Below, one piece after another: positions 1 to 5,506 of a stretch of 7,886 bases of DNA. Position 1 is the stretch's first letter, and each line of letters begins with the position of its first letter. Source of the DNA: an uncultured Eubacteriales bacterium (GTDB lineage Bacteria > Bacillota > Clostridia > Oscillospirales > CAG-272); NCBI GenBank assembly GCA_900556615.1, contig USPP01000059.1:1-7886 (forward strand), given 5' to 3'. Below the pieces are notes generated by a model. That model was not told the origin of the DNA and searched no databases. It saw only the letters and a list, made by a program, of their open reading frames with translations. The position numbers and the translations under genes were made by a program.

Positions 1-874
1 CACGAAGCGCATCCCCATCACTTCCAAAAAGTTCACAGGTAAAAGGACCTTCACCCACGCAAGACGAATATGCTTTCATAATTCCGATAACCTCGTCAAG
101 TCTGCACTGCGGAATTCCCGCCCCGATAGGAGCGTAAGCCGCGATAGTAGAAGAAGAGGAAGTGTAAGGATATATTCCGAAGTCTATATCGCGGAGCGCC
201 CCAAGCTGCGCTTCAAACATAATGTTTTTCCCATTTTTAGCAGCCTCTCCGAGATACTTTGTCGTATTGGTTATATAGGGAACAAACGGCATGGCATAAG
301 TATTAAGCCACTCAAGCATCGCCTCCGGGGTAATCTTATCATGTCCGTATCCCTTATTAACAGTGAGATTTTTCCATTCCATAAGATCGTTAAGCTTTTC
401 CGGAAGCGTCTCGGGATGCAGCAAATCTCCCATTCTTACGGTCTTTTTCATATATTTATCGGCATACACCGGGGCTATACCGCGTCTTGTTGAGCCGAAT
501 TTTTTATCTGCCAGGCGTTCCTCCTCAAGACAATCGAGAAGCTTATGATACGGCATACAAATGGTTGCCCTGTCGCTTATCTTCAAATGATCAGGCGTAA
601 TCACAATTCCGGCGTCGCGCAGCTTCTGCACCTCTCCGTAAAGATGCTCAACGTCAATCACCATTCCCGGTCCCATCACATTTACGGTACTGTCTCTGAG
701 TATTCCTGACGGAAGAAGATTGAGAATAAATTTTCCTTTTTCATTGACCACCGTATGCCCGGCATTATTCCCCCCCTGATACCGGGAAACAATATCAAAT
801 TTTCGGGAAAGCAGATCCACCATACGGCCTTTTCCCTCGTCTCCCCAGTTAATTCCGACAATTGCTGTTAACAT
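1..874 (-). CDS. purA: Adenylosuccinate synthetase, C-terminus cut off by the window edge
   Basis: This enzyme joins IMP and aspartate using GTP to give adenylosuccinate, the first step from IMP to AMP, in the cytosol. The 291 visible residues begin with the phosphate-binding loop WGDEGKGR (residues 10-17; D12 is the likely catalytic Asp) and continue with NNAGHTV (36-42; H40 is the likely catalytic His), GSTRRGIAPVYADK (127-140) and the segment EAQLGALRDIDFG with the following YPYTSSSS stretch. The family is usually about 420-430 residues, so roughly a third lies to the left of base 1. The start ATG at 874 is preceded by AGAAGGAA at a good distance. It lies 32 bases after purB on the same strand, so the two are very probably one operon. 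The loop reads GINWGDEGKGR where most PurA proteins have GAQWGDEGKGK, and EAQLGALRDIDFG replaces the common EGAQG-LLDIDHG; I take this as a lineage variant, not damage. Confidence 0.96.
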   Translation of the reverse strand, partial: MLTAIVGINWGDEGKGRMVDLLSRKFDIVSRYQGGNNAGHTVVNEKGKFILNLLPSGILRDSTVNVMGPGMVIDVEHLYGEVQKLRDAGIVITPDHLKISDRATICMPYHKLLDCLEEERLADKKFGSTRRGIAPVYADKYMKKTVRMGDLLHPETLPEKLNDLMEWKNLTVNKGYGHDKITPEAMLEWLNTYAMPFVPYITNTTKYLGEAAKNGKNIMFEAQLGALRDIDFGIYPYTSSSSTIAAYAPIGAGIPQCRLDEVIGIMKAYSSCVGEGPFTCELFGSDGDALR

Positions 875-906
875 TAATATTCCTTCTTTCAGTTTATGCG
901 ATTATC

Positions 907-2337
907 TCAGACGCGGATGTTTATATCAAGACCAAGAAAATCTCGATTGGAAGCGAGAACAGGTTCTATCTCGTTGTTTATAAATTCTTCTGTCTGTTCT
1001 GGCGCCATTCCTATAAAGTTACGAACATGAAGAATATCGTCAAGTTCAGACTTCGTAATACCGAAGCGTTTATCATTTAAAATCAATTCAAGGAGATTAT
1101 TGTCTGCCCCGTTCAGCTTTATCTGCTTTGTAACAGCAACCGACAATTCCCTTATGGCCTCATGAAGCTCCTGACGATCTCCTCCTTTTCTGACACAATA
1201 CATCATGATATTTTCGGTAGCCATGAACGGAAGTTCTTCATTCAAATGCTTCTCCATAACCTTCGGATATACATTTCCGTTGGAAATCACATTGATATAA
1301 AGAGAAAGGATACCGTCAACAGCAAGAAAAGCCTCAGGAATACTGATACGGCGGTTTGCCGAATCGTCAAGGGTTCTTTCAAGCCATTGTGTTGCTGCCG
1401 TTACAGCAGGATTGAGCGTGTCGGCAATAACATACCTTGAAAGTGACGCAATGCGCTCACTTCTCATGGGATTCCTCTTATATGCCATAGCGGAAGAACC
1501 GATCTGCTTACTCTCAAACGGCTCGTCAAACTCCTTCATATGCGAAAGCAACCGGATATCGCCTGCAAATTTGGAAGCACTTTGTGCGATTCCCGATAAG
1601 ACGGAAAGTACAAAATAATCGATTTTTCTTGTATAAGTCTGTCCGGAAACAGCAACAGCACCGCTGAATCCCATCTTCTCAGCAATCTTTTTTTCAAGTA
1701 GCTTTACCTTTTCGGTGTCGCCGTCAAAAAGAGCGACAAAGCTTGCGCCGGTTCCGGTAGTTCCCTTGCAGCCCAAAAGCTTCAGACGGGAAAGAACATG
1801 ATCGAGATTGTCTAAATCAAGTATCAGATCCTGCGCCCAGAGCGTTGCTCGCTTGCCGACAGTAGTAGGCTGAGCGGCTTGAAAATGCGTATAAGCAAGA
1901 GTGGGAACCTCCTTATATTTCTCTGCAAAGGAGCCAAGCGCCGAAATTGCGTTTACAAGCAGCTTTTTTATCAGCAAAAGCGCGTCGCGCATTTGTATAA
2001 TATCCGTATTATCCCCGACATAACAAGAGGTTGCTCCGAGATGAATAATCGGCTTAGCATTAGGACAAGCGTCCCCGTATGTACGAACGTGCGCCATAAC
2101 ATCATGGCGAAGCTCAGACTCATATTTTGCAGCGGCATCATAATCTATATCATAGATATGCGCCTTCATTTCCTCAATCTGCTCTTTTGTGATAGCAAGA
2201 CCAAGCTCCTGCTCGCTCTCAGCAAGAGCAATCCAAAGCTTTCTCCATGTTGAAAACTTGCAATCCGCAGAAAAGATTCTCTTCATCTCATCACTCGAGT
2301 ATCTTACACAGAGGGGATTTTCATAAAATTCCTTCAT
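907..2337 (-). CDS. purB: Adenylosuccinate lyase
   Basis: This enzyme removes fumarate from adenylosuccinate to give AMP and, earlier in purine synthesis, from SAICAR to give AICAR. It belongs to the fumarase/aspartase superfamily and is normally a homotetramer with shared active sites. In 476 residues the sequence shows MAHVRTYG (81-88), YTHFQAAQPTTVGKR (149-163, H151 the likely general-acid His), and the superfamily signature GSSAMAYKRNPMRSE (280-294) whose serines carry the catalytic base. Length is normal. The reading frame stays open to a TTG at 2349, but GGAGG lies between that TTG and the ATG at 2337, five bases before the ATG. The TTG therefore overlaps the ribosome site and ATG 2337 is the real start. 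A promoter sits about 40 bases upstream, and purA follows after 32 bases. Confidence 0.96.
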   Translation of the reverse strand: MKEFYENPLCVRYSSDEMKRIFSADCKFSTWRKLWIALAESEQELGLAITKEQIEEMKAHIYDIDYDAAAKYESELRHDVMAHVRTYGDACPNAKPIIHLGATSCYVGDNTDIIQMRDALLLIKKLLVNAISALGSFAEKYKEVPTLAYTHFQAAQPTTVGKRATLWAQDLILDLDNLDHVLSRLKLLGCKGTTGTGASFVALFDGDTEKVKLLEKKIAEKMGFSGAVAVSGQTYTRKIDYFVLSVLSGIAQSASKFAGDIRLLSHMKEFDEPFESKQIGSSAMAYKRNPMRSERIASLSRYVIADTLNPAVTAATQWLERTLDDSANRRISIPEAFLAVDGILSLYINVISNGNVYPKVMEKHLNEELPFMATENIMMYCVRKGGDRQELHEAIRELSVAVTKQIKLNGADNNLLELILNDKRFGITKSELDDILHVRNFIGMAPEQTEEFINNEIEPVLASNRDFLGLDINIRV

Positions 2338-2375
2338 CTTGTCCTCCAACCCTCGATTTTTGTTTTTTACATTTT

Positions 2376-2404
2376 ATTATACAACATATACCGGAATTTT
2401 GCAA
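2376..2404 (-). promoter_or_regulatory. Probable sigma-A promoter of purB-purA
   Basis: On the minus strand, TTGCAA (2404-2399, four of six matches to the -35 consensus) is followed after exactly 17 bases by TATAAT (2381-2376, a perfect -10). Transcription would begin near 2369, leaving a short leader of about 30 bases before the purB ATG. That is too short for a purine riboswitch, and I see no repeat resembling a PurR box next to it. Confidence 0.65.
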
Positions 2405-2593
2405 TAATATTCTGAATATGTCCTTTAAGTTCGGAAATATACCCGTTTTTTTCGCTTGATAAACACTATTTATAGGCAATATTTCCTCTCAAAAAAAGAA
2501 AATAAGTCATGTTGTATTTCTCTTTTTATGTAATAAATGCCAATTTTAAACTTGTTCTATTAATATCTCTAAGATTATTAGCCAAAATAAGCG
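2405..2593. other. AT-rich spacer between divergent transcription units
   Basis: The 318 bases between the purB start and the small ORF at 2656 hold the two divergent promoters listed separately. The remainder, given here, is AT-rich with A and T tracts and a loose inverted repeat of A-rich and T-rich stretches around 2490-2528. I see no ORF with a ribosome site, no RNA gene and no convincing operator in it. Confidence 0.5.
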
Positions 2594-2622
2594 TTGACAA
2601 TAAACAAAAATAAGTATATAAT
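2594..2622 (+). promoter_or_regulatory. Perfect-consensus sigma-A promoter
   Basis: TTGACA (2594-2599) and TATAAT (2617-2622) match both consensus hexamers completely and are separated by the optimal 17 bases. Transcription should start near 2629, about 27 bases before the small ORF at 2656. Such a promoter is expected to be strong in the absence of a repressor. It drives the small ORF and the membrane-protein gene behind it. Confidence 0.8.
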
Positions 2623-2645
2623 TATGATAGAATAATATATAAGGA

Positions 2646-2655
2646 GGATATATCC
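2646..2655. repeat. 10-bp perfect palindrome over the ribosome site
   Basis: GGATATATCC is its own reverse complement and lies between the AAGGAGG ribosome site (sharing its last two G) and the ATG at 2656, about 20 bases after the predicted transcription start. This would suit an operator or a local RNA fold affecting initiation, but at 10 bases in AT-rich DNA it may be chance. Confidence 0.3.
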
Positions 2656-2730
2656 ATGTATCGTAAAGTACACCATAAATTCTGTAATCCGATAAGGGTC
2701 AGTATCTTTCCTTTTCTTCCGTCATATTAA
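2656..2730 (+). CDS. 24-residue small ORF, possible leader peptide
   Basis: ATG at 2656 follows a full AAGGAGG ribosome site (2641-2647) with 8 bases between, and the frame runs 24 codons to TAA at 2728-2730. The peptide starts MYRKVHHKFCNPIRV and ends FPFLPSY: a basic first half, one Cys, and a short hydrophobic, aromatic and proline-containing tail. It is the first ORF after a perfect-consensus promoter and ends 26 bases before the ATG of the next gene, so the two should share a transcript. I recognise no family. It could be a leader peptide regulating the next gene, a small membrane-active or secreted peptide, or simply a well-placed chance ORF. There is no run of one amino acid that would suggest classical attenuation. 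Confidence 0.45.
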   Translation: MYRKVHHKFCNPIRVSIFPFLPSY

Positions 2731-2756
2731 CATAATTATATTTGCAAGGAGAACAG

Positions 2757-3272
2757 ATGATGGTTTCTTTCTTCCGATCACTATTCGGTAAACTAAAACA
2801 TCATAAAAAAAAGATATTATTCTTATTTTGCATTACAGTCATTTCCGTTTTTACCGTGTGGTACCATTTTCCTATTAAGATTTCATCGACAGCGACCGCA
2901 GTATCGGCAGACGGCGAACCGGTATCCGTAACGATAAGTTTATCTTTCTACCGATTTTTCTTTAAGCCGACCGAAGCGGAAGGAACCGTTACCGTAAACG
3001 AAACAAGGTATGTAGATCTGAAGCAAAAGGGCGTTCGTTTTACCAATGTCGAAGAACGCAGCTTCTTCACCGGCATAAAAGAAAAATACAGCGGCATTAC
3101 CTACTTTATTTTTTCTGACGCCGCAGTCTCAAAGTCGGACGCCATGTCGCACCGTCTGCAAATTGTTGAAATCGATTCCGATAGCGGGGAAATTGTGATA
3201 CATTATATTAAAAACGGAGAATCAGGATATTATTATCTGTCAGACAAACAATTCAGGAGGTTAAAATTATAA
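2757..3272 (+). CDS. Single-pass membrane protein of unknown function
   Basis: The 171-residue product has a basic N-terminal segment (residues 7-19, with HHKKK at 15-19), one hydrophobic helix at about 20-38 (ILFLFCITVISVFTVWYHF), and a hydrophilic remainder with alternating patterns suggesting beta structure. By the positive-inside rule the bulk should face outward. No cysteine pair, lipobox, LPXTG motif or catalytic motif is evident, and I do not recognise the family. Reading could extend upstream to a TTG at 2742, but AAGGAGA (2746-2752) lies inside that extension and serves ATG 2757 or the adjacent ATG 2760, so I start at 2757. It follows the 24-codon ORF after 26 bases and is closed by a terminator at 3428-3457. 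It may be a lineage-specific envelope protein; that role is inference only. Confidence 0.8.
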   Translation: MMVSFFRSLFGKLKHHKKKILFLFCITVISVFTVWYHFPIKISSTATAVSADGEPVSVTISLSFYRFFFKPTEAEGTVTVNETRYVDLKQKGVRFTNVEERSFFTGIKEKYSGITYFIFSDAAVSKSDAMSHRLQIVEIDSDSGEIVIHYIKNGESGYYYLSDKQFRRLKL

Positions 3273-3427
3273 AAATAAAACTAATCTTAGATAAGATATA
3301 TAATATTTCAGATAAGATTCCGCTAAACTAAAAGACAAAAATTACAATTAACTCAACTTGGAGTCAGAGAACTCAACTTTCAAATAGGAAAGCTATAAAA
3401 AGCTTAATATTTTTTATAGCCAACAAA
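3273..3427. other. AT-rich 3' region with small repeats, no gene
   Basis: This is the first half of the 308-base gap between two convergent genes. It holds a 10-base direct repeat AACTCAACTT at 3350-3359 and 3370-3379 (period 20), a weak inverted repeat AATCTTA/TAAGATT (3283-3289 and 3313-3319), and the hairpin at 3392-3420 listed separately. No ORF with a ribosome site is visible. Confidence 0.4.
3392..3420. repeat. 10-bp perfect inverted repeat (AT-rich hairpin)
   Basis: GCTATAAAAA (3392-3401) pairs exactly with TTTTTATAGC (3411-3420) around a 9-base loop. It is AT-rich and lacks a following T tract on the plus strand, so it is a weak terminator at best. It may slow polymerase or protect the 3' end ahead of the stronger terminator that follows within ten bases. 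Confidence 0.45.
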
Positions 3428-3457
3428 AAAAATCACGGACAGACGTTCGTGATTTTT
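3428..3457 (+). terminator. Bidirectional rho-independent terminator
   Basis: A 13-bp stem, AAAAATCACGGAC (3428-3440) paired with GTTCGTGATTTTT (3445-3457) with one G-U pair, closes on the loop AGAC. The stem is GC-richer near the loop and ends in a T run on the plus strand and, because of the A run on the other side, on the minus strand as well. Lying between the convergent membrane-protein gene (ends 3272) and racemase gene (ends 3581), it can serve both. Confidence 0.8.
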
Positions 3458-3458
3458 C

Positions 3459-3535
3459 AAATTTCTCCTACTTCGCTCCGGGAAGCAACAGATTTTGTGC
3501 TTGCGCTTAGGCAAGACACCGGAAAGGAATATTTC
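3459..3535. other. Non-coding stretch with a GC-richer hairpin
   Basis: Between the two terminator-like structures, GTGCTTGC (3497-3504) pairs with GCAAGACAC (3511-3519, one bulged A) around a 6-base loop, and CCGG at 3478-3481 can pair with CCGG at 3519-3522. The stretch is clearly GC-richer than the preceding intergenic DNA. I see no gene in it. It may be a copy of an intergenic repeat or part of the 3' end of the racemase transcript. Confidence 0.3.
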
Positions 3536-3576
3536 AAGGCGATGTTCAAAAAAGTTTCACTTTTTTACACCGCCTT
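3536..3576 (-). terminator. Hairpin directly after the racemase stop codon
   Basis: AAGGCGATGT (3536-3545) pairs with ACACCGCCTT (3567-3576) with one G-U pair in the minus-strand RNA, and inside it AAAAAAGT pairs with ACTTTTTT around a 3-base loop. The structure begins 4 bases beyond the racemase TAA (3581-3583). A long T run does not follow it on the minus strand, so termination is likely shared with the hairpin at 3428-3457; it may mainly stabilise the transcript end. Confidence 0.5.
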
Positions 3577-3580
3577 TCTT

Positions 3581-4303
3581 TTATAAATCAAATCCTACCG
3601 GCGTTTTTCCGCATCTCTCAATTGTCACTGCAGCAAGAACCTCAAGAGAATCGGTATAATACTTTCCGAGATGCCCGCTTTTTTTCAGCAAAGACAACTC
3701 CGTACATCCGAGAACAAGCGTATCGCACCCCTGCCCCCTGAGTTCATAAGCAACCCTTCCGAACTTTTCCATATCGGCATCCTTTCCCTGTTTAATCTCA
3801 TCGTAAATAATCTCGTTAATCAGCTTTTGAGATTCCCGGCAGGGATAAGCAACCGATATTCCGGAATTTTTACATACATTTCCGTATGCCTGCGATTGGA
3901 CAGTCCCTTCGGTTGCAAGCAATCCGATTTTTTTCATACCATTTTGCAGACAATAAGAGACCGTCTCGGTAATAATATTGATAATCGGAACACCTGTTGC
4001 ACGGCTTAGCTCATCATAAAAATAATGTGCCGTATTGCAGGGGAGGACAATTACATCAGCTCCTGCGGAGACAAGACGGTGTGCCTCCTCCACCATAACC
4101 GGAAGCGGATTCTCTTTACTTTTACCAAGTATATAAGCCGTTCTGTCCGGTGTTGTTGCCCGGCTTGAAATGATAATATTTATATGCTCCTGATCACAGG
4201 AAACCCTTGTATGCTCGGTAAGCATTTCATAGAAATAAACGGTTGCCATAGGACCAAGTCCCCCGAGAATACCGAGCGTTTTAAAAATTTTTTCGTCAAG
4301 CAT
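3581..4303 (-). CDS. Aspartate/glutamate racemase family protein
   Basis: A cytosolic, cofactor-independent amino-acid racemase of the aspartate/glutamate/hydantoin racemase superfamily, which interconverts L and D forms by two-cysteine acid-base chemistry. The 240 residues show the N-terminal GILGGLGPMAT (11-21), the first catalytic Cys in LPCNTAHYF (C89) and the second in LGCTELSLL (C200), so both catalytic residues are present and the length is normal. GxGPxAT with PCNTAH is more like the RacX/YgeA/aspartate racemase branch than MurI glutamate racemase; the exact substrate (Asp, Glu or a broad set) cannot be read from sequence. A stop codon in frame at 4310-4312 forces the start to ATG 4303. 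The ribosome site is weak: only GAAGG about 11 bases before the ATG. Convergent with the membrane-protein gene; no neighbour indicates a pathway. Confidence 0.88.
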   Translation of the reverse strand: MLDEKIFKTLGILGGLGPMATVYFYEMLTEHTRVSCDQEHINIIISSRATTPDRTAYILGKSKENPLPVMVEEAHRLVSAGADVIVLPCNTAHYFYDELSRATGVPIINIITETVSYCLQNGMKKIGLLATEGTVQSQAYGNVCKNSGISVAYPCRESQKLINEIIYDEIKQGKDADMEKFGRVAYELRGQGCDTLVLGCTELSLLKKSGHLGKYYTDSLEVLAAVTIERCGKTPVGFDL

Positions 4304-4318
4304 TTTAGACTATAGCCT

Positions 4319-4765
4319 TCATAAATCGAAAGCTTCCTTTCCCGAATTTTGCATAGCAAAATCGCTGTTCAAAATTAAGGTAATACCGCACAATGATTGT
4401 TGTACAGTTGCGCCGCCGGATTTTTCGTCAGACAATACCAATTGAGGAGGAAAGCGTGACTCCTCTGCCGATGAAATTGGTGAAGGTTGACGGAAAAGAC
4501 GCAAGCAAATGTGCAACAAAGGCATTAACCGTGCACCCGGCGGTGTTGCCTTAAATAAAAAGAAACGAGGCAACAGAAAAGAACGCAGAATATCCCCCAT
4601 CAGGAAATCTTCACAGACTCGTTCTGCCTTTAAGAAATCACTAAATAAATCAAACAGCAGATTCCCAAGATGATTTTTTGAACGGAAGGCAAAAAATCTG
4701 CCGGAAAAATACGTTGACGATTTATTCTGTGATTCCTTAATCCGGAGATGAAAAACTTCTCTCAT
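4319..4765 (-). CDS. Doubtful 148-codon ORF over the structured intergenic element
   Basis: An open frame with ATG at 4765, preceded by AAAAAGGA at a plausible ribosome-site distance, ends 15 bases before the racemase ATG. The predicted protein is rich in Ser, Phe, Leu, Arg and Pro and matches no domain I know. Most of it lies over DNA packed with inverted repeats (4346-4740), and several of its segments are simply opposite arms of those repeats. A 53-codon frame is also open on the other strand across 4393-4554. I think this is more likely an ORF passing through a structured RNA or intergenic repeat than a real gene, but the ribosome site and short gap to the racemase keep a small gene or leader possible. 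Confidence 0.18.
   Translation of the reverse strand: MREVFHLRIKESQNKSSTYFSGRFFAFRSKNHLGNLLFDLFSDFLKAERVCEDFLMGDILRSFLLPRFFLFKATPPGARLMPLLHICLRLFRQPSPISSAEESRFPPQLVLSDEKSGGATVQQSLCGITLILNSDFAMQNSGKEAFDL
4345..4740. other. Candidate structured RNA or intergenic repeat element
   Basis: This fills most of the 570-base gap between the divergent racemase and DUF421 genes. Visible pairings, given on the plus strand: ATTTTGC/GCAAAAT (4346-4352 with 4356-4362, 3-base loop). GCGCCGCCGG (4410-4419) with CCGGCGGTGT (4537-4546), a 10-bp closing stem with two G-U pairs, enclosing CCAATTGAGGAG (4438-4449) with CTCCTC (4460-4465) plus AATTGG (4475-4480), and GGTTGA (4485-4490) with TTAACC (4525-4530). GTTGCCT/AGGCAAC (4545-4551 with 4568-4574). 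GCAGAA/TTCTGC (4585-4590 with 4622-4627). A 22-base arm pair (4630-4651 with 4719-4740). The pairs nest without crossing, apart from two bases shared at 4545-4546. Strand, ends and function are unknown. It matches no RNA family I can name. Confidence 0.4.
4630..4740. repeat. Long nested inverted repeat
   Basis: Bases 4630-4651 and 4719-4740 are complementary at 19 of 22 positions (mismatches at 4635/4735, 4642/4728 and 4643/4727). Inside them GCAGATT (4657-4663) pairs perfectly with AATCTGC (4695-4701). The result is a hairpin of about 110 bases, much more than expected by chance in a non-coding gap of this size. Confidence 0.65.
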
Positions 4766-4771
4766 TTTCTA

Positions 4772-4791
4772 TCCTTTTTAGGTAAAAAGGA
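4772..4791. repeat. Perfect 9-bp inverted repeat with 2-base centre
   Basis: TCCTTTTTA, then GG, then TAAAAAGGA. The very short centre favours a dimeric protein-binding site (operator) over an RNA hairpin, and it lies in the divergent regulatory region about 80 bases before the DUF421 start. Its right-hand AAAAAGGA, read on the minus strand from the other arm, also supplies the ribosome-like site of the doubtful ORF at 4765. Confidence 0.4.
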
Positions 4792-4873
4792 CACATATTT
4801 ATAAGCTTAAAGTAAATAATAAAACAGTGATCGAACAAAATATCCATATTAAGATTTTTATAAGAGGCTATAA

Positions 4874-5506
4874 ATGTTTCCTATACTGATAAGAACACTT
4901 ATTATTTACATTATTCTGATTGCATCCATTAGGCTGACCGGAAAACGACAGGTAGGTGAAATGCAGCTCTCGGAGCTGACAACCGCTTTCTTAATATCGG
5001 AAGTAGCCGCCGCTCCTCTATCTGATCCTGACATTCCTCTGATATATGCAATACTTCCTATTCTTCTTCTCGTTTCACTTGAAATTATCATATCCTTCAT
5101 TACCACAAAATCGTTATTTTTCAAAAAAATGTTTGAGCCGCCTCCAACCGTCATTATTTCAAACGGAAAGCTCAATCTGCATGCCCTGAACAAACAGCGC
5201 CTGAGTGCGGATGAACTGATCAGTTCTCTCCGTCTTAAAGACGTTTCGGATATTTCAGAACTTGAATTCTGTTTTCTTGAGCATAACGGGCAGATATCCG
5301 CCTTTACGAAATCTGACAAGCTTGCTCTGCCGGTTATAGTTGACGGAAAAGCAAACACCCATTTTCTGAAGCTACTTGGGAAAGACGAACTATGGCTTGC
5401 CGCACGGCTTTCATCTGACAAAAGAAAGCTTGAAAATCTTTTCCTTATGACAACCGATGGAAACCGTTCCTACTATATCGAAAAAGAAAAGGAGAAAAAG
5501 AAATGA
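4874..5506 (+). CDS. YetF-like DUF421 membrane protein
   Basis: A 210-residue inner-membrane protein of the DUF421/YetF family. Hydrophobic segments are seen at about 2-20, 35-48 and 54-77, followed by a soluble C-terminal domain (about 80-210) that in this family holds the DUF421 core. The N-terminal IRLTGKRQVGEMQLSELTTA (19-38) is the family's most recognisable block (R-x-x-GKRQ-x-GE-x-x-x-x-EL). The end is strongly basic and acidic (EKEKEKKK). Start ATG 4874 follows AGAGG with 6 bases between. Molecular function is not established; in Bacillus, related DUF421 proteins occur in spore inner membranes and a DUF421/DUF1657 fusion affects spore heat resistance, so a spore role is plausible but inferred. 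The stop codon overlaps the ATG of the DUF4363 gene, indicating translational coupling. Confidence 0.9.
   Translation: MFPILIRTLIIYIILIASIRLTGKRQVGEMQLSELTTAFLISEVAAAPLSDPDIPLIYAILPILLLVSLEIIISFITTKSLFFKKMFEPPPTVIISNGKLNLHALNKQRLSADELISSLRLKDVSDISELEFCFLEHNGQISAFTKSDKLALPVIVDGKANTHFLKLLGKDELWLAARLSSDKRKLENLFLMTTDGNRSYYIEKEKEKKK

Noticed and set aside
2338..2349. TTG at 2349 as the purB start, adding four residues
   Set aside because: The GGAGG ribosome site lies inside that extension and is correctly spaced for ATG 2337.
2338..2375. Purine riboswitch or PurR box in the purB leader
   Set aside because: The leader is only about 30 bases and holds no riboswitch-like fold or PurR-like repeat.
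862..2459. Several plus-strand ORFs opposite purB and purA
   Set aside because: They are shadows of the clearly recognised minus-strand genes and lack ribosome sites.
2484..2528. A-rich/T-rich inverted repeat as a terminator between the divergent units
   Set aside because: The pairing is imperfect, has no GC core, and neither flanking gene ends here, so no terminator is expected.
3350..3379. Direct repeat AACTCAACTT twice with period 20, as the start of an iteron or CRISPR-like array
   Set aside because: Only two copies and no further unit on either side.
4393..4554. 53-codon plus-strand ORF with ATG at 4393
   Set aside because: It has no ribosome site and lies within the stems of the structured element, opposite another open frame; more likely a by-product of that sequence.
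4321..4725. ATAAATCG (4321-4328) and CGATTTAT (4718-4725) as terminal inverted repeats of a mobile element
   Set aside because: Only 8 bases match, similarity does not extend, and no target-site duplication is visible.
4827..4851. Sporulation (sigma-G type) promoter for the DUF421 gene, from CATATTA at 4845-4851
   Set aside because: No matching -35 element at the required distance of about 18 bases; the nearest candidate (GTGAT at 4827) is too close.
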